Counted from the stretch's first letter, positions 1 to 7,401 are shown. The stretch: DNA of 18,886 bases from Erysipelotrichaceae bacterium (GCA_003510215.1 DOKQ01000102.1:1-18886); one strand, 5' to 3'. Numbers and translations are program-made. Notes: generated by a model from the sequence alone, not told the origin.

Positions 1-335
1 CCCCTGCCTCCTTCATCAAATTGAGGTGATGAAACGCCAAGGTCGAAGATGAAACCGTCCAGTCCTTCTGGAAAGTGCTGTAAAACATGCGTTTTTATCG
101 TTGCATAGTTATCGTGTACATAAATAATCCTGTCGTTGTAAGGCTCTAAGCGTTCTTTGCTTAAAGCAATGGCTTCTTCATCGAGATCAAAGACTAAAAC
201 TTTGCCTGTGGTCAACTGCTTGGCTATCGCCTCGGTATGACCACCACGTCCCAGGGTTCCATCCACATAGAACCCATCTTCCTTAACATTGAGTGCCTCA
301 ATGGAAGGTTGAAGTAATACGGAGATATGGCTCAT
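1..335 (-). CDS. rsmH: 16S rRNA (cytosine1402-N4)-methyltransferase RsmH, 3' end cut off by window edge
   Basis: Only the first 111 codons are in the window; the reading frame runs off the left edge. The protein starts MSHISVLLQPS and has the RsmH/MraW SAM-binding signature DGTLGRGGHT at residues 25-34, then VFDLDEEAI near 48-56 and DLGVSSPQFD at 98-107, all hallmarks of the family. RsmH methylates C1402 of 16S rRNA in the decoding centre. Its ATG overlaps the mraZ stop codon in an ATGA arrangement and has no strong ribosome binding site of its own, so translational coupling to mraZ is likely. The mraZ-rsmH pair is the conserved start of the division and cell-wall cluster, so ftsL, a PBP gene and mraY would be expected beyond the left edge (inference from conserved synteny). 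Confidence 0.95.
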   Translation of the reverse strand, partial: MSHISVLLQPSIEALNVKEDGFYVDGTLGRGGHTEAIAKQLTTGKVLVFDLDEEAIALSKERLEPYNDRIIYVHDNYATIKTHVLQHFPEGLDGFIFDLGVSSPQFDEGGR

Positions 336-763
336 ACAAGGAAGTCCGTAATGGTTTCGGCGATTTCCTCAAAGTTATCACTGGCACTCTCATAATAATT
401 TTCCCAACGGTCCTTCGCCCAAATCTCAACATGGTCCGCAACTCCTAAAATCACACATTCCTTACTGAGCTTTGCCTCCGCAATCAGATTGCCAGGAATC
501 AAAATACGCCCCTGATTGTCCAATTGACATTCAGCAGCTTTCGCAGTAAGCATGTGAATATACATGCGGCTTTCCTTCTTCGTTGTCGGTAATTTACGTA
601 ACTGATCGAAAATGGTTTTCCATTGTTCCATGGTGTAGATTGTAAGACATCCATCCAAACCACGAGTGACAACCATGTTCGCACCTAAATCATCTCGAAA
701 CTTTGCCGGGACAATAATTCTCCCTTTCGCATCCAGATTGTGCTGGTATTCACCCATGAACAT
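332..763 (-). CDS. mraZ: MraZ transcriptional regulator of the division/cell-wall cluster
   Basis: 143 residues, the usual MraZ length. The protein has two AbrB-like swapped-hairpin half-domains, each with the conserved D-x3-R core: DAKGR at residues 11-15 and DNQGR at 82-86. The start is placed at ATG 763 (MFMGEYQHN), which matches the family N-terminus. An in-frame GTG at 775 would add four residues but falls inside the repeated GTGG boxes. MraZ is known to bind tandem TGGGN-type repeats before its own gene and repress the division cluster; four such boxes are present here. It shares a transcript with rsmH through a 4-bp overlap. It is separated from the upstream polyamine operon by a terminator and has its own promoter. 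Confidence 0.96.
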   Translation of the reverse strand: MFMGEYQHNLDAKGRIIVPAKFRDDLGANMVVTRGLDGCLTIYTMEQWKTIFDQLRKLPTTKKESRMYIHMLTAKAAECQLDNQGRILIPGNLIAEAKLSKECVILGVADHVEIWAKDRWENYYESASDNFEEIAETITDFLV

Positions 764-771
764 AGAACCAC

Positions 772-805
772 CCACTTTCTACCACTCTTACCCACTTATT
801 ACCAC
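772..805 (-). promoter_or_regulatory. Four MraZ-type GTGG boxes at exact 10-bp spacing
   Basis: On the minus strand, GTGG occurs at 805-802, 795-792, 785-782 and 775-772, one per 10 bp, with the following base alternating T, G, T, G. The boxes begin just after the -10 element and run into the ribosome binding region of mraZ. MraZ proteins bind direct TGGGN-like repeats with about one helical turn between them, so autoregulation is a strong inference. The box nearest the gene overlaps the only purine-rich stretch that could act as a Shine-Dalgarno sequence. Confidence 0.85.
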
Positions 806-806
806 C

Positions 807-835
807 ATTATATGTTATAACATGTCTTTTGTATA
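807..835 (-). promoter_or_regulatory. mraZ promoter
   Basis: On the minus strand there is a perfect -10 TATAAT (812-807), with TATACA (835-830) at a 17-bp spacing as a four-of-six -35. The predicted start lies near 800, so the MraZ boxes cover roughly +1 to +28. A 12-bp palindrome, ATGTTATAACAT (812-823), sits in the spacer and touches the -10. Confidence 0.7.
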
Positions 836-857
836 GTAAAAACATGTATTTTTCACA

Positions 858-890
858 TAAAAAAAGACAGAAAGTCCTCGACATTCTGCC
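858..890 (-). terminator. Intrinsic terminator of the spe operon
   Basis: A 7-bp stem (GGCAGAA/TTCTGTC, one G-U pair) at 890-866 on the minus strand has an additional inner GTC/GAC pairing and is followed by a run of seven T. It lies 21 bp after the speB stop and separates speB from mraZ. Confidence 0.88.
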
Positions 891-910
891 TTCTTAAAAT
901 TTGCCTTGAT

Positions 911-1783
911 TTAAATTGTTTCGACTACCTCTTTGGTTAAGCCAATGATGATTTCACGGATGATCTTTCCAGCCAGTGCCGTCGATTGACCCGTAGCATC
1001 AAGCATAGGATTTAACTCGTTGACATCCAGTCCAACCACATTCAGTGATAAGACATCCATGATGGCTGTCCGCAAGGTATTGAAATCCCATCCGCCGGCT
1101 TCCGGGGTTCCGGTTGCAGGAAACTGACTTGGATCCAGTACATCCAGATCCACTGTCAGATAAATCGGTTTCCCCTTTAGGGATGTTACGACTGATTTCA
1201 GTGTGTTGCAGGTGAATCTTTCCTGGACTACATGGGTTTTGGCAAACTCAAACTCAGCTTTATCACCGGAACGAATGCCGAACTGGAAGATCCGCTGATC
1301 TCCTAATAGATCGTGGCAACGGCGAAGCACTGTGGCATGAGACAAAGCCTCACCCATATAGTCTTCGCGCAGATCTGCGTGGGCATCAAAATGAATGATG
1401 TGCAAATCCGGATATTTTTGAGCCAAAGCTTTGACACTGCCATAGGTTACCAGATGTTCTCCACCAATAAGCAGCGGGATTTTGTTATCTGAAATGATTT
1501 GTGCTGTCTGATTTTCGATAATCTGAAGTGCTTTTCTGGCATTGCCAAAAGGTAACTCAAGATCCCCTACATCACATACTGCCTTTTCATCCAGTTCAAC
1601 ATCCTGGTATGGACTATAGATTTCTAAACCAAAGGATTCTTTGCGAATGGAACTACTCGCAAACCGGGTTCCTGGACGGTAGGACGTGGTTGAGTCAAAC
1701 GGTGCACCGAAGAGAATGACTTTGGCCTCTTCGTAGGTTGCGTCTGCCCCGATGAAGGTAGCGACGTTTTTACTCACTAACAT
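911..1783 (-). CDS. speB: Agmatinase (ureohydrolase family)
   Basis: 290 residues with the full arginase/agmatinase metal-binding set: GGEH (H110), DAHAD (D133, H135, D137) and DLDVLDP (D212, D214), plus the SHATVLRR segment near 148-155. Agmatinase hydrolyses agmatine to putrescine and urea using a dinuclear Mn centre. Arginase or formimidoylglutamase folds look alike; the choice of agmatinase rests on its place as last gene of an operon with arginine decarboxylase, AdoMet decarboxylase and spermidine synthase. Start ATG 1783 overlaps the end of speE by 14 bp and has an AAGGAG site 10 bases upstream, inside speE. A terminator follows. Confidence 0.92.
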   Translation of the reverse strand: MLVSKNVATFIGADATYEEAKVILFGAPFDSTTSYRPGTRFASSSIRKESFGLEIYSPYQDVELDEKAVCDVGDLELPFGNARKALQIIENQTAQIISDNKIPLLIGGEHLVTYGSVKALAQKYPDLHIIHFDAHADLREDYMGEALSHATVLRRCHDLLGDQRIFQFGIRSGDKAEFEFAKTHVVQERFTCNTLKSVVTSLKGKPIYLTVDLDVLDPSQFPATGTPEAGGWDFNTLRTAIMDVLSLNVVGLDVNELNPMLDATGQSTALAGKIIREIIIGLTKEVVETI

Positions 1784-2624
1784 GCTCTAACTGCTCCTTA
1801 ACATAGTTTGGCAACATAAAGCATCCGATATGAAGGTCTGTATTGTAATATTTGGTTGTTAGGTTCAATCCGTTCCAATAGTCCGCTTGCAAATCCTTGA
1901 TTGGATCAATGCCTTTGGAAGCATATCCAAAAAGCCAGTGACCACTTGGATAGGTAGGAATATGGGCTTGATACACCTTAGTAACCGGGAAGAGTTCCTT
2001 AATGCGTTTGTGCGCACGCTTCATGGAATGCTGATAGGTATCGTAGTATGGATTTTCATGTTGGTTCACAAGAATACCTGTTTCGTTTAATGCATGATAG
2101 CAGTTGCCATAAAACTCACGGGTAAACAATCCTTCTCCAGGTCCAAATGGATCCGTGGAATCCACAATAATCAAATCATACTCATTGTCTTTGCTACGAA
2201 CAAATTTCAAACCATCTTCATAATAGATAGAAACACGCGGATCATCCAGTGAGCACGCTGTAATTGGGAAGTATTCAAGGCTGATATCCACAACCATCTT
2301 GTCAATTTCAACCATATCAATATGCTCAATGGTGCTGTAGCGGCAAAGTTCTCGAACGGTGCCACCATCGCCAGCCCCAATAACCAGAACCTTTTTGATG
2401 TTCGGATTGGTTGCCATCGGGATGTGAACGATCATATCATGATAGATAAACTCATCTTTTTCAGTGACCATCATTAATCCATCCAGTGTAAAGAACTTGC
2501 CGAACTCCTTGGATTCAAATACATCGACACGCTGGAAGTCGCTTTGTCCCTGAAATAACTGTTTTTCGACTAAAATAGAGAAGCGTACATTTTCAGTATG
2601 CTGTTCGGTATACCATAATTCCAT
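1770..2624 (-). CDS. speE: Spermidine synthase (putrescine aminopropyltransferase)
   Basis: 284 residues, normal for bacterial SpeE. An N-terminal beta domain precedes a Rossmann methyltransferase-like fold. Visible motifs are YHDMIVHIP (61-69), the nucleotide-binding loop VIGAGDGGTV (81-90), the acidic VEID (105-108), and VDSTDPFGPGEGLF (154-167), which carries the catalytic Asp155 and Asp158. The enzyme transfers the aminopropyl group from decarboxylated AdoMet (made by SpeD) to putrescine (made by SpeA and SpeB). The stop codon of speA is directly next to the ATG. The AAGGAGG site lies in the last codons of speA, so the two genes are co-translated. Confidence 0.96.
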   Translation of the reverse strand: MELWYTEQHTENVRFSILVEKQLFQGQSDFQRVDVFESKEFGKFFTLDGLMMVTEKDEFIYHDMIVHIPMATNPNIKKVLVIGAGDGGTVRELCRYSTIEHIDMVEIDKMVVDISLEYFPITACSLDDPRVSIYYEDGLKFVRSKDNEYDLIIVDSTDPFGPGEGLFTREFYGNCYHALNETGILVNQHENPYYDTYQHSMKRAHKRIKELFPVTKVYQAHIPTYPSGHWLFGYASKGIDPIKDLQADYWNGLNLTTKYYNTDLHIGCFMLPNYVKEQLEHVSE

Positions 2625-4082
2625 TTAGTTATCCTCCTTAAGTACATGGATATTCGTAATGCTTGTGTCTTCGATACCCGTAATAAAACTGCCCTTGGAC
2701 TTCGCATAGAAAATCATTTCAATAATCTCTTCGCTCATCAACTCACCCGGTGCCGCAATCGGAATTCCCGGTGGATAAGCCATAATCATTTCCGCCATAA
2801 TACGTCCAGCACTTTCCTTGATTGGAACCACCTCGGTTTCCGCATAGAAAGCTTCACGTGGACTTCGGATGATCGTTGGCTGAATGTATTCGTGATCCAG
2901 CATTCCGCTTGGATCCTTTTTGTATTTGCGCTTGATATCTGTCAATGCGGCGAGCAGACGCTCAACCATCAGTGAAGTATCACCCACCGAGATGATGGCT
3001 AGAATGCTTCCAAGATCCCCAAATTCAATCTGAATATCATATTCATCGCGTAAAATATCATAAACTTCAATACCGGTTAAGCCGATATCTTTGGTATAGA
3101 TGGACAGTTTGGTCGGATCCACATTGCCAATGGTATCCCCATTAATGAGTGCTTCATCATACACCAGATACCCTGGGATTTTTTTCATTTCCTCACGGGC
3201 ATACTTAGTCAGTTTGCACACTTTATTGAATACCGACACACCTTCAAGGGCTAGATGCTTCCGGGAGATGTCCAAAGAGGCTAAAAGCAGGTAGCTTCCA
3301 CTTGTCGTATGGGTCAGGTTAAGAATCTGACGAACATGCCCCATATCTGCCTTATTTTGAATGAGTAAAAAGGAACTCTGTGTTAGTGAACCACCGGTTT
3401 TATGCATACTTACTGCGGCCATGTCGGCACCAGCAGCCATCGCTGAAACAGGCAAATTTTCCCCAAAGTAAAAGTGAGTTCCATGAGCCTCATCGACCAG
3501 TACTTTGACACCATAGCTGTGAGCCAGTTGAACAATCCCTTTTAAATCAGCACAAATACCATAGTATGTGGGGTTGTTTACAAATACCGCTTTGGCATCC
3601 GGATTGGCTAGAATAGCTTCTTCAATGTCTTTTTTTGCCATACCTAAACCAATACCAAGTTTTTTATCAATACCCGGATTGACGTAGACTGGAATCGCTC
3701 CTGAAAGAATGAGTGCGTTAATCGCTGAACGATGTACATTGCGTGGAAGGATAATTTTATCCCCTGCTTTACACACACTCATAATCATGGTTTGCACAGC
3801 GGCGGTGGTACCGTTGACGATAAAGAAAGCATGACCGGCGTTAAAAGCTTCGGCCGCGATGCATTCTGCCTGATAAATCACTCCCGTGGGATGACACAGG
3901 TTATCCAGTGTCTTACGTGAGTTTAAGTCATAGTGAATGGCTTTATCTCCAAGAAAGTCGCGAAGCATTGGATTTCCTTTGCCTTGCTTGTGACCTGGAA
4001 CATCAAAAGAGACGATGCGCTGATCAATCTCATGTTGCATCGCATCGACTATCAACGTTTGACTCTGATCGCGTTTAGTCAT
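2625..4082 (-). CDS. speA: PLP-dependent arginine decarboxylase (Orn/Lys/Arg decarboxylase family)
   Basis: 485 residues from ATG 4082, similar in length to the Bacillus-type SpeA. Fold-type I PLP motifs are present (numbered from this start): FDVPGHKQGKG at 26-36, VDEAHGTHF at 196-204, and SMHKTGGS at 225-232 with the Schiff-base lysine at 228. The start was chosen because a GGAG site lies six bases before this ATG, which overlaps the speD stop (ATGACTAA). The longer frame from 4127 would sit deep inside speD. This family also includes lysine and ornithine decarboxylases; the adjacent agmatinase gene argues for arginine as substrate, giving agmatine. Substrate choice cannot be read from the sequence. 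Confidence 0.9.
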   Translation of the reverse strand: MTKRDQSQTLIVDAMQHEIDQRIVSFDVPGHKQGKGNPMLRDFLGDKAIHYDLNSRKTLDNLCHPTGVIYQAECIAAEAFNAGHAFFIVNGTTAAVQTMIMSVCKAGDKIILPRNVHRSAINALILSGAIPVYVNPGIDKKLGIGLGMAKKDIEEAILANPDAKAVFVNNPTYYGICADLKGIVQLAHSYGVKVLVDEAHGTHFYFGENLPVSAMAAGADMAAVSMHKTGGSLTQSSFLLIQNKADMGHVRQILNLTHTTSGSYLLLASLDISRKHLALEGVSVFNKVCKLTKYAREEMKKIPGYLVYDEALINGDTIGNVDPTKLSIYTKDIGLTGIEVYDILRDEYDIQIEFGDLGSILAIISVGDTSLMVERLLAALTDIKRKYKKDPSGMLDHEYIQPTIIRSPREAFYAETEVVPIKESAGRIMAEMIMAYPPGIPIAAPGELMSEEIIEMIFYAKSKGSFITGIEDTSITNIHVLKEDN

Positions 4083-4896
4083 TGTAAGCTCCATGGTCGT
4101 AAATGTTGGATCCTGAGAAGATTTCAATCATTTCCTTGTAGAGTGCATTGTATATTTCACGGCGGACCATGGGTTTAAGTTCGTCCTTATCGGTGTTGAA
4201 CAGATAGTTTTGAAGTTCAATGTTTTGAATCATCATTTTGGTATGAAAAATGTTTGATTGATGAACATTGATGTCCACCGCATCATATTTGCGTAAGGTA
4301 TCACGATTAATATAGTTTTGAATACTATTGATGTGATGGTCCATAAAATGTTTCTTACGGTCCATATCACGGGTAAAGCCACGCACACGATAATCGATGG
4401 TTATGATATCTGAATCAAAACTGCCAATCAGATAATCCAATGCTTTCAGCGGTGAAATCGTACCACAGGTACTTACATCAATATCGACTCGGAATGTGGA
4501 AATCGCATGATCCGGATGAAATTCCGGATAGGTATGCACGGTGACATGACTTTTATCAAGATGTGCCACAATGGTTTCCGGTTCAAAGATACCTTTACCA
4601 AGATTGCAGGATGAGTCCACAAAGGATTCTTCAATTGGATCTTCGGAAATAAGCAACGTCACACTTGCTCCCTGAGGGTCATAATCCTGTTTTGCAATGT
4701 TTAACACGTGAGCTCCGATAATGTTGGTTACTTCACATAAAATATTCGTCAAACGCTGGGCGTTATATTGTTCATCGATATACTCGAGGTAGTTCTTACG
4801 TTCTTTTTCGCTTTTCGCATAACATACATCATAGATATTGAAGCTCAAGGTCTTCGTTAGGTTGTTAAATCCGTATAAGGCAATCTTTTCGTTCAT
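4075..4896 (-). CDS. speD: S-adenosylmethionine decarboxylase proenzyme, E. coli-type
   Basis: 273 residues, close to the length of E. coli SpeD. The self-cleavage region HLDKSHVTVHTYPE is intact: Ser116 is the expected pyruvoyl precursor, His121 the processing residue, and CGTISPLKALDYL (144-156) supplies the proton-donor cysteine. The enzyme makes decarboxylated AdoMet, the aminopropyl donor for SpeE. Start ATG 4896 has AGGAGGG eight bases upstream and lies just downstream of a strong promoter. An in-frame extension to 5007 would cross that promoter and is not coding. This is the first gene of the speD-speA-speE-speB operon, and it overlaps speA by 8 bp. Confidence 0.95.
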   Translation of the reverse strand: MNEKIALYGFNNLTKTLSFNIYDVCYAKSEKERKNYLEYIDEQYNAQRLTNILCEVTNIIGAHVLNIAKQDYDPQGASVTLLISEDPIEESFVDSSCNLGKGIFEPETIVAHLDKSHVTVHTYPEFHPDHAISTFRVDIDVSTCGTISPLKALDYLIGSFDSDIITIDYRVRGFTRDMDRKKHFMDHHINSIQNYINRDTLRKYDAVDINVHQSNIFHTKMMIQNIELQNYLFNTDKDELKPMVRREIYNALYKEMIEIFSGSNIYDHGAYND

Positions 4897-4929
4897 GACA
4901 AAACCCTCCTGTTTAATAAAGCAAAACAA

Positions 4930-4957
4930 ATTATACAGTATTGTTAAATATTTGCAA
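4930..4957 (-). promoter_or_regulatory. Promoter of the spe operon
   Basis: On the minus strand, TTGCAA (4957-4952) and a perfect TATAAT (4935-4930) are separated by 16 bp. The predicted start is near 4923, giving a leader of about 27 nt that contains only the speD ribosome binding site. Confidence 0.78.
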
Positions 4958-4970
4958 CAGTTTTCATCAA

Positions 4971-4993
4971 ATTTCCACACCCTCATTTCCACA
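4971..4993 (-). repeat. Direct repeat upstream of the spe promoter
   Basis: TGTGGAAAT occurs twice on the minus strand (4993-4985 and 4979-4971), offset by 14 bp. The copies lie about 52 and 66 bases before the predicted spe start, where an activator would bind. The bound protein is unknown. Confidence 0.4.
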
Positions 4994-5091
4994 TTTTTTA
5001 TAAGCATTTTCCATATAGTTAAGAAAGTAAATTAATGTAAGTGTTTAGACTCTTTTCTGACTTTTTTATTTTAACATAAAAGTAACATCTC

Positions 5092-5128
5092 TACTAAACA
5101 AATGAATCATGTGTTTAGTATTACTAAA
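5092..5128. promoter_or_regulatory. Nested TTTAGTA/TACTAAA inverted repeats far upstream of speD
   Basis: TACTAAACA (5092-5100) and TGTTTAGTA (5112-5120) form a perfect 9-bp inverted repeat across 11 bp. The right arm also forms a 15-bp palindrome with TACTAAA (5122-5128). A further TGTTTAG lies at 5042-5048. The rest of the 291-bp gap 4897-5187 holds the spe promoter and the esterase terminator; no gene was found in it. The arrangement looks like a repressor or activator operator array, but its regulator and target promoter are unknown. Confidence 0.45.
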
Positions 5129-5150
5129 TTTTAAGTTTGTTTTATTAAAA

Positions 5151-5179
5151 TAAAAAGCCCTGCAGCACGTAACTGCAGG
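5151..5179 (-). terminator. Intrinsic terminator after the esterase gene
   Basis: On the minus strand, a 7-bp perfect stem CCTGCAG/CTGCAGG with a 7-base loop is followed by GCTTTTTA. It starts 9 bp after the esterase stop. Confidence 0.9.
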
Positions 5180-5187
5180 ACGCATGT

Positions 5188-5949
5188 TTAAGCTAAGATC
5201 CAATCCACAGCCGGTCCGATTCGTTTTGCCCAGGCTTTTTCATTGTGTTTTTCACCTTCAAATTCATGATAGTAACACTTTTTTGCTTTTATCTTTAGCA
5301 ATGAAGCGACGGTACGATTGGTTTTTAGATACGCATCATTTTCCAGCGGCTCTTTGCTTTCCAAAGTTCCCGTATCCATATAGACACTAAGTTGGCTCAA
5401 ATCTGCAGATTCAAGCAGTTTTAAAAGTGAAGGCATTTCAAACCACAATGCGCCTGAGAAGCTCATCACGGATTTGAAAATCGTTGGATAATAGGCTGCA
5501 GCCGCAAGACTGATATAGCCTCCCATACTGCTTCCTCCAAGAACAACCGGTACCTCTTTGCCAATCTTTTGATAAAGCTCAGGCAAGAGCTCATAAACCA
5601 GAAAGTCAATGTACTTCTTCCCTTGTCCACCGACAGGACGGTCAATCCAATCAACCATCTGCTGAAGATGATGATTCACAAATGGACTGTATTCATCGAG
5701 CCGCTCTAGTCCTTCACCACAATCCACCCCAACAATCATCAGTTTCTTCTCTGAAATATCAATTCCTTGAAGGATGTTCCAACTCATCCCATAAGATGCA
5801 TCCGCATCCTTAAACAGGTTCTGACCATCATGCATAAGCAAAATGGCTTCGATATCCACGAAAGCGTCTTTCGCAATTCGAATCGTCATCTCGCGATTCA
5901 ATGTTGATGAGAAGATGGTTGTAACACTTACGGGTTGCTTTGCATCCAT
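5188..5949 (-). CDS. Alpha/beta-hydrolase, esterase D / enterochelin-esterase-like family
   Basis: 253 residues matching the putative-esterase fold. LLMHDGQNLFKD (37-48) is the typical early strand and oxyanion region. GGSSMGG (138-144) is the nucleophile elbow with Ser141. A likely acid is Asp192 in MDTG and a likely base is His235. There is no signal peptide, so it is probably cytoplasmic. The real ester substrate (acyl, siderophore, sugar acetate) cannot be told. The ATG lies inside the end of the upstream membrane-protein gene (22-bp overlap) with an AGGGGG site seven bases before it, so the two are co-translated and may act together. Confidence 0.85.
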   Translation of the reverse strand: MDAKQPVSVTTIFSSTLNREMTIRIAKDAFVDIEAILLMHDGQNLFKDADASYGMSWNILQGIDISEKKLMIVGVDCGEGLERLDEYSPFVNHHLQQMVDWIDRPVGGQGKKYIDFLVYELLPELYQKIGKEVPVVLGGSSMGGYISLAAAAYYPTIFKSVMSFSGALWFEMPSLLKLLESADLSQLSVYMDTGTLESKEPLENDAYLKTNRTVASLLKIKAKKCYYHEFEGEKHNEKAWAKRIGPAVDWILA

Positions 5950-6722
5950 ACCGTTTCCCCCTGATAATTGATGTACATGGTTCCACAGACACTCTCAACC
6001 TTCGCTACGAGTGTATCATCAAAGAAGACTCCACTCGTATAATATCGCTGGGTGATCTGTTCCAGATTGCCATTATAAACGCCAAAGACCGATTCACTGG
6101 TATGTACAAATCGCACAATATAGTAAGGGTTTGGTTCGCGGAAGAAGGACACATAGAAAATCTCCAATCCAACATCTCCTTCGATGGCTGATACAAATTC
6201 CGAGGAGAGTGATCGCCGGTTAATCAGACCATAGGCTGGATCCATTAAAATATTGTTTCTCAAATTGCGCATGCGTAAGGCTTCGTAGTATTGAGGAGCT
6301 ACGCTTCGAGTATCCATTAATTGACCATAGACATCATAAAACTTGACCCCTTCATCATCCACCATTCGGATATAACCACCATAATACGTAATCCTTTCGG
6401 GATAAATCCCTTCCACAACCACCGATCCGTCCGAATCAATGAGTCCATACCCTTTAACACCTTTACCTTCATTGTAAAAGTAGACAGGTATCAATCGTTC
6501 GATGTTCTCTACATCCTCGACAGACTTTCTGGGTGCCAAATCGCTATCAAATTGCTTCTTATCAAGTTCACATCGTGCAACCGAAAAGATATCTCTATCA
6601 AAGGTTCGATCCTGAATCCATCCTGAACCATAGACAGTCCAAAGGACACCCCCCGCAAATAGAACAAAGAGGACAAAATAGACTTTGTATTCCAACTTAA
6701 TTCTTCGAATCCAATTCCACAT
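5928..6722 (-). CDS. Single-pass membrane protein with WG-repeat-like extracellular domain
   Basis: 264 residues of unknown function. A positively charged N-terminus precedes one membrane helix (about 12-31), so most of the protein probably faces outward. The rest is beta-rich with repeated units resembling WG or KWG propeller-type repeats: GYGLIDSDGSVVVEGIY (91-107), AYGLINRR (163-170), VFGVYNGN (212-219) and MYINYQGETVW (249-259). The repeat spacing is irregular, so the match is weak. Start ATG 6722 has an AGGTGA site. The 3' end overlaps the esterase gene, making a two-gene operon ending at the 5151-5179 terminator. The protein may be a surface sensor or binding module (inference). Confidence 0.6.
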   Translation of the reverse strand: MWNWIRRIKLEYKVYFVLFVLFAGGVLWTVYGSGWIQDRTFDRDIFSVARCELDKKQFDSDLAPRKSVEDVENIERLIPVYFYNEGKGVKGYGLIDSDGSVVVEGIYPERITYYGGYIRMVDDEGVKFYDVYGQLMDTRSVAPQYYEALRMRNLRNNILMDPAYGLINRRSLSSEFVSAIEGDVGLEIFYVSFFREPNPYYIVRFVHTSESVFGVYNGNLEQITQRYYTSGVFFDDTLVAKVESVCGTMYINYQGETVWMQSNP

Positions 6723-6741
6723 AGGTTCACCTCGCTACTTC

Positions 6742-6770
6742 ATGGTATCAAAGTCAAAACTCAATTACAA
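6742..6770 (-). promoter_or_regulatory. Candidate promoter of the WG-like/esterase operon
   Basis: Minus-strand TTGTAA (6770-6765) and TACCAT (6747-6742) are 17 bp apart, each four of six bases to consensus. It lies between the preceding terminator and the gene, so a promoter is needed here, but the elements are weak. Confidence 0.4.
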
Positions 6771-6782
6771 GTTACTTCGTTA

Positions 6783-6807
6783 AAAAAAAGACGACTATGC
6801 GTCTTTG
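6783..6807 (-). terminator. Intrinsic terminator overlapping the end of the TPR-like gene
   Basis: Minus-strand stem AAAGACG/CGTCTTT with a 6-base loop runs into a string of T. The upstream arm is made by the last codons of the gene, and the stop codon is in the loop. Confidence 0.9.
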
Positions 6808-7382
6808 GATGATTGCTTCTTCACTTTGTACTGCTGATACTCATCTGGGAAACTGGCTTTGATTCGATTCCACACAATCAGTAACTCATCTGAAGATTTC
6901 TTTTTTAATAACCTAAACTGCGATGTGGCCAACTCCGCTAGCTCAAGTGCTTCTTTTGCATGCAACTGATCACAGGCGATGATTGCTTTCATCGTGGTTA
7001 CGGATGGCTGATCACACACATCCGGCCACTCAGTGCAGGTCTTGGCAATCAGATAACTCGCGGTATCAAACTGCTTAAGAAGACGATAGATTTCACAACT
7101 CTTAACAAGAGCTACCGGAAGTTGAACCCGATCCTGTTTCATCTCCGCCATTTTCAAAGCCTCAAGTGCATAATCCAATGCCTTCTGATTTATCCCTGTC
7201 GATTGAAAATGTGCTGATTGATTCAGCAATGTTTTGACATCTTCCTCTTTACTTAAAATGGAATCACTAAAAACAGCATCCAGTTCCACCGCCGTTTTCA
7301 ATGGCTGCTTCTCACCGATTTCGCTGTACCAGTCCTGTTTAATTTTAATATATCGTTTTCCCTTGTACTCAAATGTTTGCAT
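6795..7382 (-). CDS. TPR-like helical protein of unknown function
   Basis: 195 residues from ATG 7382, chosen because AGGAG lies seven bases upstream; an in-frame extension to 7415 would enter the leader hairpin. The first 40 residues are mixed (MQTFEYKGKRYIKIKQDWYS). From about 45 to 165 the protein is alpha-helical with TPR-like spacing of small and aromatic residues: ALDYALEALKMAE near 68-80, KSCEIYRLLKQFDTASYLIAK near 94-114 and AKEALELAELATSQF near 142-156. There is no signal peptide or membrane helix. It is a single-gene unit with its own strong promoter and terminator. A scaffold or protein-binding role is only suggested by the fold. Confidence 0.7.
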   Translation of the reverse strand: MQTFEYKGKRYIKIKQDWYSEIGEKQPLKTAVELDAVFSDSILSKEEDVKTLLNQSAHFQSTGINQKALDYALEALKMAEMKQDRVQLPVALVKSCEIYRLLKQFDTASYLIAKTCTEWPDVCDQPSVTTMKAIIACDQLHAKEALELAELATSQFRLLKKKSSDELLIVWNRIKASFPDEYQQYKVKKQSSKDA

Positions 7383-7401
7383 ATTTTCACTCCTATGTAA
7401 C

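Noticed and set aside
764..775. GTG start adding four residues to MraZ
   Set aside because: It lies within the MraZ boxes, and the family N-terminus MFMGEY matches ATG 763.
2646..2975. 109-codon plus-strand ORF inside speA
   Set aside because: Antisense shadow of a clearly coding frame; no ribosome binding site or recognisable domain.
4083..4127. In-frame N-terminal extension of SpeA
   Set aside because: It would overlap speD by over 50 bp; ATG 4082 has GGAG at the right distance.
4897..5007. In-frame N-terminal extension of SpeD
   Set aside because: It crosses the TTGCAA/TATAAT promoter; ATG 4896 has a strong ribosome binding site and the family N-terminus.
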